A stretch of DNA of 64,000 bases, from the NCBI RefSeq assembly GCF_021347895.1, contig NC_067119.1, forward strand, positions 11,358,534-11,422,533, given 5' to 3'. This document shows, piece by piece, positions 49,051 to 64,000 of the stretch. A program made the position numbers and the translations under genes. The notes under the pieces are model-generated. The model had not been told where the DNA came from and did not search any database. It worked only from the letters and a program-made list of their open reading frames with translations. This stretch comes from Acanthochromis polyacanthus (lineage: Eukaryota > Chordata > Actinopteri > Pomacentridae). Numbering within the stretch: the first letter of the stretch is position 1; every line of letters begins with the position of its first letter.

Positions 49051-50990
49051 CACATTTTACTTTAAATTCATGTTCGGAATGACGGTCTGATTAAATTGTG
49101 CATCTTTTGAAGAATTAGAGCAATATAATATTGGGGAATTTAGGCAGAGGAGGTTCAATAAAGACATCAGTTGACAACAGTCAGTGTTGGTGATCTGCAC
49201 TAACTGGCTATTTGAAAACGGAAGCAAAGAAAGGAAGATGGCTATTGCACTATGGCCAATGAAGTAAATGTCTATTGATGGAGCAGACCACACTTAAAAA
49301 GTGCACCACTGCAAACCATATCATCATTAAAAAGGGAGTAAAGTCCCAGCGAGTCAACCACACCTGGAGGTCACTACCAGAAATATCACTGGGAACACTA
49401 CGAGACAGGATTAACACCCTAAAATATATAAAATCAACTCTTCATTCCAACAAAAACAGTAAGATAAATAAGGACTGAAACACTCAAATCTGCACCAACT
49501 AACAGCCCATCCATTGCTTTTCAGCTTTCTTACCACAATTGTACAAACAGTCTTAACCACAGGCAGAGAGAACACACAACATTTCAGTCTCGAGTCTGAA
49601 GCAAACCTGCCGTTTTGTCCCTCTCAGCTGATGGTTCCTGCTGTTCTTGTGCTACATTAACTTTCTTAGTTGGGACAAAAATCCCAGAGTCAATCCACTG
49701 TAGAAAAGAAAGTGAGACATACAGTACCACTCTTATACATACGAGTTGAACCCTTTGCCACCAACAGCCTCCCATCCCCTCTGCTGTCATGCATAGAGGT
49801 TAAAGTTATTGATTCATTGTGTGTCTAATGAATGTTCACTGATCCATCATGGCGGTCAGACACAGCAGGTATCATTCCATCAGTATTCAGCGTTATACGT
49901 CTGCCATGCTTCTCATCCTTTCGCCTCTTTAACCTTTTTTCCTGAGCTTTTACCACATTGACATTCCGAACAAATAGACACGGCGGTGACAGCAGTGACA
50001 TGTAAAGAGGGTTAAACTCGGCACTCCAGGTAGAACCTAACTTGATTTGAGACTCTCTCGTTCCGCCACTTTCCACCTCACACTATTTCACATGCACTTC
50101 TTGTTGTCTAGATGGCTTTTGAACAGTTTGGGATGAGACATGTTAGGAAAGCTTTTACCAGACACAAAGAGATACCAACTAATGAACAACTGTAAAAGTG
50201 CAAAAATCAATTTTGACATCCAAAGAAAATCCCGAATAATGGAAAAAAACAAACAAGGAAAATCGTGTATTTTTGAAAACACTACAGGTAGAATATCATC
50301 ATATGAACATACAGCATAGTTTATGTGAGATGCTAATATATAACTTATTTACCAGATTTTTTTTTATCATTAGTAAATAAGACTTGGGTGCATCGAAACA
50401 CTGAAGGCTTGAGAAGTTACGTTTGAAAACCTGAGCAGCCTTGAAGTTTGTTTTGCTGCACAAACAAATGGCTCTGTGAGAACTTCCCCAGATAATATCT
50501 ATCAAATTTATATTTGCATTCAATTACAGAGCAACTTTAATGTTTTCTAAAGTCCCACTTACTATTCCAGAGGACACAAAAACACTGTTTCCCTCTGCAA
50601 CAATGGAGGAAGCTGAAAATGTATGGCAGCAATCTGCACATCTGCTCCACTCGATTTGGGCCGCACAGCACAGGCACCAGTCTCAGTAGAGGCCGTTTTC
50701 CATTTAGCTGCGTCTTGTGCAAGACTCAATTGAATGACCACAAAAAACAAATTGAAATTCATTTGCTTGAGGGGGATATGAAAGAATTACTTTCAGAGAT
50801 TCAAGAGTGAGGGAAAGAGGGAGTTATCTCAAACTAAATGTTGACAGTGAATATGAAATAAAAGACACTGTCAGTGTGTTCTCTGGAGAATCAAATTGAA
50901 AAGGAAGTGCCGAGCACTTTATTTGGATCAGCGATTGTCTGTGGAATGGGCATATTGTTTGAATCTCTATTACTGTAAATGATTTTTGTT

Positions 50991-51032
<42 letters not shown>

Positions 51033-51707
51033 TCAAACATAATCAGTCCTACAGCACATATATCCAAACACTGTTCACACTGAAGGCTGTGTAGTCTCAT
51101 TTCTTCAAAGCAACGTAAACAAAAGACTTGTTGCAGAGGCAATATTTAAAGTATACACATTCTAGAAAGAAACTGAAACACTGACAAACATTTGTCCTCA
51201 AATTAGTTGTCTTTCTTTCAAAAGCAATTAAAGTGAGATAAAGATTAGACGTTTAGACGCTCGTGTTCTGACATTTACTTGGCAGCACTAAAGATGAAGA
51301 AGAATATTACTTTTCCAGGTATTTGGTCAGATATCAAGCTCCCAGACAAAAATTAATTATGACCTGAAGATAGTGCTACATGAAAACTCAGAGGATGTTC
51401 ATTATTAAACAGACAACAAAACTATTCAGCAACACAGAATCCAACAATTTCAGCACAAAGAGTCAACGTTAAGGGATTACCAGAGTCCTTAGGCTTCATC
51501 TTCTGGGGATCATGAATATTGGTACATGTTTTAAAACCGCTGGCTCCCTACCTTACGAATCTCTTGTGTAAGAAAGGTGGACGAGGACTCAGTTATTGTG
51601 CTTTCTTTGCTTGATCTCGTAATTCCATTGGCTGCAGGCTAAGTTGTACGTCTTCCTGGCATTGAATTTGTTTGTCTGATTGAAACAAACGGCCTATTAA
51701 AAGGATT
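49051..51707. other. Intergenic; no gene seen
   Basis: AT-rich DNA. Holds the compound (TA)n(CA)n microsatellite at 50991-51032. No recognisable exon. Confidence 0.5.
50991..51032. repeat. Compound microsatellite (TA)13(CA)8
   Basis: Perfect TA run followed directly by a perfect CA run. Confidence 0.97.
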
Positions 51708-52235
51708 TTAACCGTTAAAGTTCAGCGGCCCGCGGGCGGGCCGTTTTGATATCTGCATAAGCATTTTTCTAAATACAACGACACTGCCAACGCAATGATT
51801 CAAACACTATGGAAAGCTTAGATTCTCATGAATCCGCCGGTATAAACCACTTTCAGATGTGATTACCACAGCCGGTAATATAAACACATTTCTCCAACAA
51901 ACAACAAAAATTTAAAGGGCACATAAAGGGCATAACTCACCTTTGGACGCTCTTTTACTGGTCAACAATGAAAATAATCCACAAAAACCGGCCAGAATCC
52001 AAGCTTCGGCATCCAGACAATACTAGCAAGTATAATATTTTGTCCAAAACATGTCTTGAAATAAGTAAGTAATCCACAAATAGCTCGGCTCCGTGTGCGC
52101 GGCGTGTGGCAGCGCTGTGCGTTTCATATTCACTGTATTTATGCCCATATTTTTATTCAGCGTGCAGCGATCCATGTGGTCTAGGACTCAAAATGGCGAC
52201 TGAAGTCTTTCCTTTATGTTTACACTGCATTTCAA

Positions 52236-52407
52236 CCAATCAAGTGACTCTGGCCTGCCTACGAGCCCTAAACGGCCAACCGTAGCCGAGACTGACCGAT
52301 CTGGACCTACCTCATTCCGTCAGTAAATTCTGAGCAAATCACGTCGGAGGAAACGTTTGACTGACAGGGCTAATAGCCAATGAGCCTGCTGAATACCAGG
52401 ATATAAA
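52236..52407 (+). promoter_or_regulatory. Promoter-like motifs inside the piggyBac-like element
   Basis: Two CCAAT boxes (52236-52240, 52377-52381) are followed by TATAAA (52402-52407) on the plus strand. The spacing between the second CCAAT and TATA is short (25 bp). This is only a motif match. It may be an internal promoter of the element or chance. Confidence 0.3.
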
Positions 52408-52849
52408 CAGAGCCTCTTCCAGCGGGGTTGTGTGACATTTCACACCTGGGCTTTGGCTGCAGAAGGAGCCTCTCTGTCTCCCTTCCAGTATCTGCGTCTG
52501 ATCCACATTGAAGTGCTTTTTTTGAGTTCTTTATGAGTTTTTAGAGTGAAAATAATGTGAAAACGGGCTATAAAACAAACATATACCATTTTTGCCCAGG
52601 GTGTGCAGAGGATGTACAGAGGGTGTCCAAAATTGACAGCGCCTGGCCATAGCAGTACAAATACATGTGTGAAACACTCATTTCTTGTAGTATTGCTCTG
52701 AAATTTTGACCTGAACTATGTAAGACCCCAGGCTGTTGCGTTTTTGTGTTTTCAAGCTGTCACAGTGCTGCCACACTTATTTTCAGGTGTTTTATTAGGG
52801 AAAAAATTTAGGCGAGAATAAAAGTCATCCTAGTTCAGTGTGTTCCAAC

Positions 52850-53375
52850 CATAGACTGTATATATAGTGGACGTAGCATCTGGCTCCAGAACTGAAGCCC
52901 ACCCGGAAGTGTCAAAAACTTGCAATATCACGCCGTCCACTAGGGTTGGCTCCAAAAAGCTTTTTCTCCATAGACCCCAATTCATTTTTGGAAAAAATAA
53001 AATTTGATAGACTGATTTTCTACAGCTCAGGATTTTTTTCCCCGTTAATTTTCATGGTCAAAATGAGAGATCAGGTGGCCGATTTTAAAATAAATCAATA
53101 CTGAATTTTAAATAAATCGTTAAAGTCGGTGGAGCCAGGGGGCGTGGCTATACTTGATGGACAGCAACAGAAGCCTCTGCGGTAAAATGTGGGCGGGATA
53201 AGAGAGTCCTCAGCCAATCCTGCCCCAAGTTGCTCTCCGGTCCAGTCTGTTTGATGACGCTTTTTACGTCACTGGCTCCAAAAAATCCAAAATGGCGACC
53301 GGGAAGTAGCAAAATCCGGGCTTCATTTTCTCGGCGTTGAAACCAACGGGTGACGTCACGGTTAGTTTACGCCTG
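52850..53375. mobile_element. hAT-like non-autonomous element (526 bp) with 8-bp TSD
   Basis: Begins CATAGACTGTATATATAGTGG and ends GTTTACGCCTG. It is flanked by exact GTTCCAAC copies at 52842-52849 and 53376-53383. The 'catagactgtatata...gtggacg' start is a familiar teleost repeat. An 8-bp duplication fits hAT, though the terminal inverted repeat is minimal (CA...TG). Confidence 0.7.
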
Positions 53376-53574
53376 GTTCCAACATAAAATTCTCTGTGCC
53401 AGTAGCACCTAGAGTAATTCTGACTGCACTGGGTGAAAATTCAGGTTGTCAGCTTTCAAAGGACACCCCAACCATGCCTGTACTCCAAACAGTTCAAGAA
53501 CAGCATTCAGTTTACTTTCTGTACATCTTCAGTAGAAATTTCAGGCGAAAATTGATGGAACCTTATAGGGTTAA

Positions 53575-56500
53575 GTTTAAGAAACATCACCTGTCAGCAT
53601 GTGGAAGCCATCTTGTGTTGGATCATAGAGAGGAGGCGTGCCTCCAAAGCAGCCCTTTTATTGGTTGGATGAGTAGCTGGGCATAACATGTGATTGGACA
53701 ATAGATTCCTGATTTAATGCAGTGTAATTAGGATAAATGCATTTATAAGCACAATTATGTGCTTATAAGAGTATGTGTAAACTGACATGTTGTTACTGGG
53801 AGAATCTAATTTAAAGACATGTGTAGTTGCAATTACTTAAGAAGACAACACCCTTCTAGATCCCTTCTGATTGGCCAGCTTGAACTAGAAAGCAATGCTG
53901 GGAGAGAAACAGGTTAATGGTCTTTTCTGAAGGTAGCACAATGCAACATTTCATTATAAAAAACATTATTTTCCATTGTTTTTTATCTTTTGGAGACTGC
54001 CATTTGTTTGGAAAATACAAATAAATGGCACATTTTTTATTTCCAGTGTAATATTTTATCCACCACATGATTTGCAATGCTACCAACACCTCTAGTTGCA
54101 ACAGTACAGCACTTCATCTTAGTCCATCAAAGAGTCGTGGACAGAGTAGAAGACTAATCTATGTTGCCATCCCTGGATCCATGCTGCGAGTGCACAGGAA
54201 AAAGAAACACAAGTTCACAAGAAACAGGGCAAGTTATGATTCATCTGTTTTTCTGTCTTGTCAGGTGTCAATAATAACCAAAAGAAGCCTTGGTAGCTAG
54301 TGCTATGAGCTACCGCAAATTTATAACAGGTCCTTCAACCTGAAGACAAATATATTTTTCCTTTTTTCTTTGATAATGTTTAACCAAAAATATAACTTAC
54401 AATAGGGTTAGGATTAGGATCAACTGTGTAAAAGGTCAATGTTTTATCCATCCACCCTGATCCTCTTCATGTGCAGATATTATGGATCTTTTAGAACTAC
54501 GTCATCTCACGTTCTTCTTTGCTCCCATTATAATTTCTATGGCCACAAGAGACCACAGTCATAATCACATATAATTCTAGGCGGTGCTCACTGACCATAT
54601 ATGAAGATGCATGTACTTTCTATAACTTTAGTCATCAGTTTCCTGAAGAATTGTTTTGAAGCGGAGCGTGGGAGCTCCATCAGTTGTCATCTTGGCAGTA
54701 CCTGACTCTTCCCAATTCCTTGCTTACCCAAAAATAATAGAGCACGAGTGGGGCCATGACAGTTCTGTGATGGCAGCTGCTGTCTCTCAAAGTGGCCATG
54801 TCCTTAATTATGCAAAACTTTAAGCCTTCATACATTTCAAATGCTGAGTTTTATAAAAGAAAAATCTATCCAGCTGCTGTAGAGAATAAAACTGATTTTT
54901 TATCCAGGTTGAAAACATGTTTATTTCTGCTCTAAATTTGGACATTTTAACATGAGGGTCTGTGGGATTTATTTTGAAACCAGGGCCAAGTGGTCGTTGG
55001 AGGAACCGTAGATTCTGGCACTTCTGCTTTGGTTTAATTTTTCAGTCCTTGGTTGGACTAACCTGCTTGCACAAACAACCTACTGGGATATATTAATGCC
55101 AGGCTTTTCCTTTCCCTTCCTCTAGTATCCCTGCTTAACAGAATTCTTTTGGGTTACACTGAAAGCACTACAAAAAATAAAACTCTCCTCAACTCCTCAT
55201 GGTGATTCGGATTCCTTTGACCACAATAAAACAGAGAGTCCTTTCCACTTACATTTAAATATGACAGCAACTGGGTAATGCACTTCATTTTCACGTCGAC
55301 ATTAAACATGTCTCTGCTACATTTCTGTCAGCAAGATGTCTGCACACAAGTATGTCAGTGGAATCCTATGGAAGCTCTTTATTGATGTTCTGATCAGACG
55401 TTCAGGAGAAAGCCCCTTCGGGAACCTGCTTAGACTTAACAAGTCTCCTACCAGGGTGAGAAGTGAGCATGCTGTCACCTGAGAATAATTGGAGCATGGA
55501 AGGTAGGATACAATAGGAAGGAACAATAGAACATTCGACAAATCTTCTAAGTAAGAAAGCCTAAAATTGGATGGATCCATGAAGATGAGACGATAAATAT
55601 GGAACCCCTTCAGCGCTTGAGGTGAAAAATTGTGGAATTCTGCATGTTCTTCTTCCTCTTTAAATGATTCAACAATGCTTTTTTTAAAAAAATCTTTCTC
55701 CTCTAACTGCTGAGGAAAGCATTAAATTAGCTTGAAGAACTTGATGTTTGCCTAAAAATTTATGCAATCTTAATAAATTTAAATGCTCAAGCCAGAGCAA
55801 ATCCCTCTAGATATAAAACTTTATTTTCTATTTACAGGAGAGGAGTAAATACAGTGGTTAAATACAATATTTTGACATGTAGGAAATATGCTTATTTGCT
55901 TTATTCATAATAGTTGTCATTCTTATCTCTATAGTAAATGTTATTTAAGCCAATTGTTAGTTTAGCTCTGTATAACAAGAAATAAATGAAATCTACTATC
56001 CTAACTCTAAAGTAACAAAATCCACCTGCCACCACCACTAAAGCTCACTAATTGAAAGGTTATATCTTGTTTGTTCAACCCCTGCAACCCAAACATGTAA
56101 AAACAGGCCAAATAGGAACTTCTCTGCTGGATCCTGGGGAAGAAACTGTCAAGCATATAACCAAAATGAGCAAAAGGCCATATATTTCAGTTTATTTAAG
56201 TTGTGTGGGAAACACTTCCACAAGCAGCACAGGTCAGAACAGGCAGTGATCGTTAGTCTGTGTCCATTCCATCTTACATTTGAAACTGATTGCATCTGGA
56301 TTGAATTAACCGTCAACCTCTGTCAAGTACAAAGTGAACAATCGAGCCGTTAGCAGTCATTTTCTGGTTTGTGATGCGTTCTGTTACGAGACTACTGGGA
56401 TGAAACCCACAGCAGCAGACAGCCTCTCCTTTGGGACTGCATGGCACTTATCACTGACGTTCATCAGATGGTTATTATTTGTGAATTTGGTAAACACTTC

Positions 56501-59229
56501 AGCTTTTCATTTATCAACCCCTTCCTCTTTCCTTTCTCTCTCTACCCTCCCATCTCCTCTACATATTCTCAAGTTAGACTGACTGAAGGTAGGAATTCAT
56601 AAAATACAAGCACACCAGATAACTTAGACGTTTCACACCCAGGAACTGGACCCTTACCAAGTCTCATTTTTTTCTATTTTTATATATTTCCTCTCTGGTG
56701 TGTTTTGAAGTTTGGCTGACTGGCAGGTCTGAGCGTTCACACTTATAAAGGTTACAGGGAGCTTTAAAACTGCCAAGTTTATTTCTAAAGGAGCCGTCTG
56801 TCAAAATGACTGGCTTCTACACACTTCCTTAAAACACACACACACACACAAATACAATTACTCAAACTCGCAGACTTTTTCCAGTTATTCCATCACTCTG
56901 CCGGTTCTTTATTCTTCACCCTATGCTGAGTGCTCATCACACGCCGCTAGCTGGAGCTGATGTAGTGAGAGTATGTGATTGGCTGTACACCACAGACACA
57001 GGAAACAAAATGCATATCACTCTAAACATTCTTGTCCAAGAAAACTAAAAACTATTTGGCATCTACTTTTGAGATGGTGGAGAGTTTTGTGCCAGAATTC
57101 AGAAGGCAGAATTGTAGTAAAGCTGTTTAAAAAAAACAAATGTTGACCTAAAATCATGTGGAACTCCTTACATCCGTACTCGGTCTAGAAATCCTCAGAT
57201 AAAAGGTCTTCCAGTTTATCTTAGGAAAACAACGTGGATGCACATACTGTGAATCTGCAACGGGCATTAAATGCTAAAAGTCTGGTAACAAAAAGAACTG
57301 TTAGTTTGCTTTCAGACTGGCCTCACTTTATTGGGTCGCTGACCGTTGTCAACCAGGAAAACGCACCCATGCTTGCGGCAAAATCTCCCACGGTACACAG
57401 CTTAAAAGTGAATTCTTATGCAAATATTCCCCTGAAAAACTCAACCCAGTCAAGGTGTGCAAACAAGAGGTGTTCACGTCCAAATGACCTCTCAACTAGA
57501 CAGTTATCATTATCATGCTGTTGCGTAGAAGAGCAATTCATGTACTGTAGAAATGATCCAAGGACAACCGTCACATTTGATTCATTAAACTTTCTGCAAC
57601 ACCAAAACAAGTCAAATTGACATTGCAAATTCACTACAGGTGGAAGAACCAAACACCCAGAATTACATTAACAAACTCTTGGCCTCTATAAGAAATGTTT
57701 TCTGCAAAAAATAAGCATGCATACTAAAGAATGGTCCAGTGGATCTGCCATGTTTCCCCAGATTTCATCAGAAACGTTGTCACATATTCAGTACAATACT
57801 AAAGTGCGCAAAGTGTATAAAGTGTACAGTTATCCAGTTATGATCCCTGTCTCCTTTCTTCATAGAGAACCTGTTTATATTTGACTTTAGAGGTATCCTG
57901 TTGAGTTTTCTTGTAGACAAATTAAGTCGTTTACATTCCGTATTTCTCTCCAAAAAGAACTTTGCAGATTCATGAGGCAGAAAAACCTCATAAAACACTG
58001 AAAAAGGAACTGCGCTGTTTATATCCATGTTTGCTAATGCACATGCAAGACGCATACACCAGACAGGTCCCCACTCGTGAAAACATTGCTCAGCAGTAGC
58101 CGGACACTCCGCAGGACACCTTTAAAGAACACATTTTTTACAAAGTAAGCAGTGAATATGACATTAAAGATGAACAGTAGAGTTTTCCAGTTGATACACT
58201 TACATTTAAACCTCATATTTAAAATAAGTAGAATAAAAAATCAAACGACGAACAAGAAGAAAAACACAACCCCCGTGAGGAAATGTGTATCGGTGTGAAA
58301 TGTTTACTCCGGTTTAACTGATGTGGATTGATCTGATCTGTGACTTCTCCACAATTAGTTGTTTCTTGGGGAAAATGGAAACAAACGTCTTCTGAGTCTG
58401 TCGTACATCTTTAATGGCATTACTTAATCCTTTGCCACATATCATGAAGAAAAGGTGAATAAAAGAACATTTATGTTGTGAAGGAACTGTTTGAAGAGTG
58501 GCTGGATAAATAAAGGCCTATTTGTGTCTTGGGTGGAAAATTATGGAATTAAGGGTTTAAAAGTTAAATAAAGGTTTAAACTTGAGCTTGAACCACAGAG
58601 GAAATCCATACCTTTTTAGGTTGTGACAAAAGTTTAGTTTATCTAGGATCCCTGGTTCTTTAAAACAACTGACATGTTACGACTCTAGAAAATCCTCGAC
58701 TCACTTTGGTTAATAAGTCCAGGTGACTGTTAAATGCATACTTATGTTTAGGCAATGTCACAGTCCAAAAAATATATATTCATATGTATATACACATTAA
58801 CAAAGCAACACGCGCCACATAACCGTATTATGGTGATGTGATCCACAACCGAGGCGTTTGTTTATCTGCAAACCTCCACGGATTTTATCGTGGGGCACTT
58901 GGAGCCGGCGTCGGGGTTAGAAGCAGGTGATAGACAGAGATATGGTTCTTCACAGGCTGATAACAATCAAACTGCGAAAACCAAAGCGGAGCACTTAATG
59001 CTACACTTCACATCTCCATTGTTGGTGGTTTCAGAGCGATGTGCAAAGCGCTGCTGTGCACATCGCATCCGAAGCCAAACTCTGATCAACATTTAGATGG
59101 TAGGAGCTGGAAGCAAGTGTTTGATGACTTGATTGAAAGCAAGCCGATGGAACTGTATACATCCTGTTTTTAAAGTCTCTCCTGATATCATCAACTTCTT
59201 ATTTTATGTACATATTATTTGTTATTCTC
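53575..59229. other. Intergenic DNA downstream of AACS; no further gene seen
   Basis: AT-rich. A short (AC)n run at 56834-56850. Plus-strand ORF 57234-57620 (128 codons) has no recognisable domain. The part nearest 59230 may include additional AACS 3' UTR. Confidence 0.45.
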
Positions 59230-59405
59230 AGACTATTTTGACAGACACATTTATTACCCCGTGTAAAGCTCAGGGCGCCTGTGTAAACTACCCCTGCAAT
59301 GCACTTTGCACTTCTCCCGCATATCTGTGAATTTAATAAAGTTAATTTAAAAACTAAGCAACATTTTTGACAAGCAGTCGTCTTCTGCAGGTCCTCTCTT
59401 CAGTG
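59230..59405 (-). other. aacs: AACS 3' UTR (minimal extent)
   Basis: This is the sequence directly after the AACS stop codon. The first AATAAA hexamer on the minus strand is at 59255-59250, within 'taataaatg', so cleavage near 59230 is plausible. Other A-rich hexamers lie further downstream, for example ATTAAA near 58410, so a longer UTR is possible. The extent is inferred. Confidence 0.45.
59250..59255 (-). terminator. aacs: Candidate polyadenylation signal AATAAA
   Basis: This is a canonical AATAAA on the minus strand, about 150 nt after the AACS stop codon. It is the first such hexamer downstream of the stop. Confidence 0.4.
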
Positions 59406-62746
<3,341 letters not shown>

Positions 62747-63409
62747 CTGGGAGAATAGAAAAACAGAGGGGTTTTGTTGGTTGATGGTTGGAAATAAACA
62801 CATCACTTCAACTTAATGTAGGGTTCTCATGGTGAAAAGAGTCTTTTGCTCTACCATACCCAAATAAAAGACACAGGTTTTTTTTTTAATAGCGGCTATG
62901 AATCAGACAAAGATGTGTAATGTGAAAAGTGTGGCTTGCAGTGATGATTCCCCAGCACCTATTGAACTTTTTACCCTCCATTAGCTCTTGCTGCGACAAA
63001 CCCACATATTCTTCTCAGGAGTGAAAGAAAAGCAAAACAGGGCAATAAAAGGAGAGCGAATATGCTAAAATGTAATATCACCTAGAAATACGTGATAAAA
63101 TGTCAGGGTCTATGTCTGTTAGCTCGCTGGGGAGTTAACTTACCCCGTGAGTGACCTTTCAGTTCAAGTTCAATGCAGCTTTAGGTTAAATATAACTGAG
63201 CCTTTAACTTTAATTCTACAAAACTCCAACACAGACGTGAATAGATTATATTCATACAGAAGGTACTTTACTGTTGATATACATTATTTTAATATTTCGA
63301 ACAAATGCAAAAGATATGAACAAAATCCTGAAACCTCTAACCTACTATCTGAAGCACAAACTCCATCACTGCACTCAAGTGTTTTGTTTTTTTTTGGTAT
63401 CCCTTAAGA
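62747..63409. other. AACS intron, no further exon seen
   Basis: Intronic DNA upstream of the exon ending at 62746. No block matching the preceding AACS coding segment was found up to the Tc1 relic, so the next upstream exon lies beyond 64000. Confidence 0.7.
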
Positions 63410-64000
63410 CTTCTACTCTTCTCCACTGGTAATATGGCCCATTCTTCTTCAGCACACTGCTACAGTTCTCTCAGGTTTGATGCATGGCTTCTCTCAGCTG
63501 CGACTTTCAGCTCTTTCCATGGATGCCCAATTGGATTAAGATTGGGACTCATCGTGGGGCACTTCAGAACGGTCCAGTGTTTTCTCCTCATCCGTTCCTG
63601 GGAGCTTTCAGATGTTTTGGGTCATTATGCTGTTGGAGGAGCCATGAGCTGCGACGAAGACAAAGCTCTCCGACACTAGGCAGTATGCTACGCTCCACAG
63701 CACCTTAATAATCTGATTTCATTGTGCTCTGACGCACCAAAGCAGCCCCATAACATAACTGAGCCTCCACCACGTTTCAGTGGGGATAGCGTTCTTTTCT
63801 TTAAAGTTTTGTACTTTTCTTCTGTGAACACAGAGCTGATGCAATTTACCAAAAAGCTCAAGATGCATTTTAGCAAACTCTAGTCTCACTTTTATGTTTC
63901 TCTTTGAAAACGGCTTTCTTCTTGGGACTTTTTTCCAATGGAGTTTCATTCAGAATGCAATAAATCAGGGCTTCCTCTCGCAGCCATGTTCCTTCAACTT
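63410..64000 (-). mobile_element. Tc1-like transposon relic in an AACS intron (runs off the right edge)
   Basis: Minus-strand fragments of a Tc1/mariner transposase are recognisable in order from the right edge: SKRNIKVRLEFAKMHLELFG, GGGSVMLWGCFGAS, QQHNDPKHLKAPRN, SPNLNPIGHPWKELK and NLREL...CAEEEWA. The frame shifts between these blocks. The glutamate of the usual NPIE motif is glycine and the WSDE block is missing, so the catalytic triad is broken. The sequence continues past 64000. It sits in the intron upstream of the exon at 62746. Confidence 0.85.

Larger units (their letters stand above)
51712..53570. mobile_element. piggyBac-like element, split by a hAT-like insertion
   Basis: The left boundary reads TTAA CCGTTAAAGTTC. 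The right boundary, reversed, reads TTAA CCCTATAAGGTTCC, an imperfect inverted repeat beginning at TTAA on both sides (51708-51711, 53571-53574). Without the nested insertion the element would be about 1.3 kb. The interior is CpG-richer than its surroundings, has a GC-rich palindromic stretch at 51726-51743 and no transposase ORF. The boundaries are plausible rather than proven. Confidence 0.5.

Noticed and set aside
57234..57620. 128-codon plus-strand ORF downstream of AACS
   Set aside because: No domain recognised, and low-complexity Ser/Asn/Thr-rich composition. Probably chance.
59335..59340. Plus-strand AATAAA close to the AACS stop
   Set aside because: Considered as the end of a convergent plus-strand gene. 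No upstream plus-strand exon was found, so it is not annotated.

Overview
The window looks like nuclear DNA of a ray-finned (teleost) fish, probably a percomorph. It is intron-rich and AT-rich, carries many CA/TG microsatellites, and contains several recognisable teleost repeats: a V-SINE, Tc1-like transposons, hAT-, piggyBac- and Mutator-like short elements, and a LINE reverse-transcriptase remnant. Nothing is bacterial, phage-like or plasmid-like. There is no operon, CRISPR array or tRNA/rRNA gene.

One gene can be named with confidence. On the minus strand, the last six coding exons of acetoacetyl-CoA synthetase (AACS) lie between 62746 and 59406. They have canonical splice sites, consistent phases and a stop codon. 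The 5' two thirds of the gene lies beyond the right edge. A perfect (AC)64 microsatellite sits 7 nt from the acceptor AG of one exon, where a polypyrimidine tract would be expected. A decayed Tc1-like transposon lies in the most upstream visible intron, at the right edge.

A second gene start is inferred on the same strand at about 5.4-6.4 kb. A CpG-dense region carries a CCAAT box, a GC box and a short exon (5359-5437) that encodes a signal-peptide-like N-terminus and ends at a consensus donor. In vertebrates TMEM132B lies downstream of AACS in the same orientation, so this may be TMEM132B exon 1. That identification rests on synteny and exon shape only. Positions 1-5356 would then be its first intron.

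Between the two genes (about 6.4-59.2 kb) I see no convincing protein-coding gene. The stretch is a gene desert holding, in order: a Tc1 transposase relic (10.0 kb), a ~237-bp tandem repeat (13.2 kb), a LINE RT relic (17.7 kb), a piggyBac-like element with 22-bp palindromes (21.6 kb), a ~310-bp tandem array (29.6-31.0 kb), a possible LINE tail (34.9 kb), a V-SINE (36.5 kb), a TA-flanked MITE (38.5 kb), a Mutator-like MITE with a 9-bp target duplication (38.9 kb), a second Tc1 relic (40.3 kb), another inverted-repeat MITE (41.3 kb), a degenerate HSE-like array (44.6 kb), a TIR element with a duplicated end (48.5 kb), and a piggyBac-like element interrupted by a hAT-like insertion (51.7-53.6 kb). 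A further nested pair lies at 0.24-0.85 kb. Several GC-richer islands look like possible conserved non-coding elements, but this cannot be tested without alignment.
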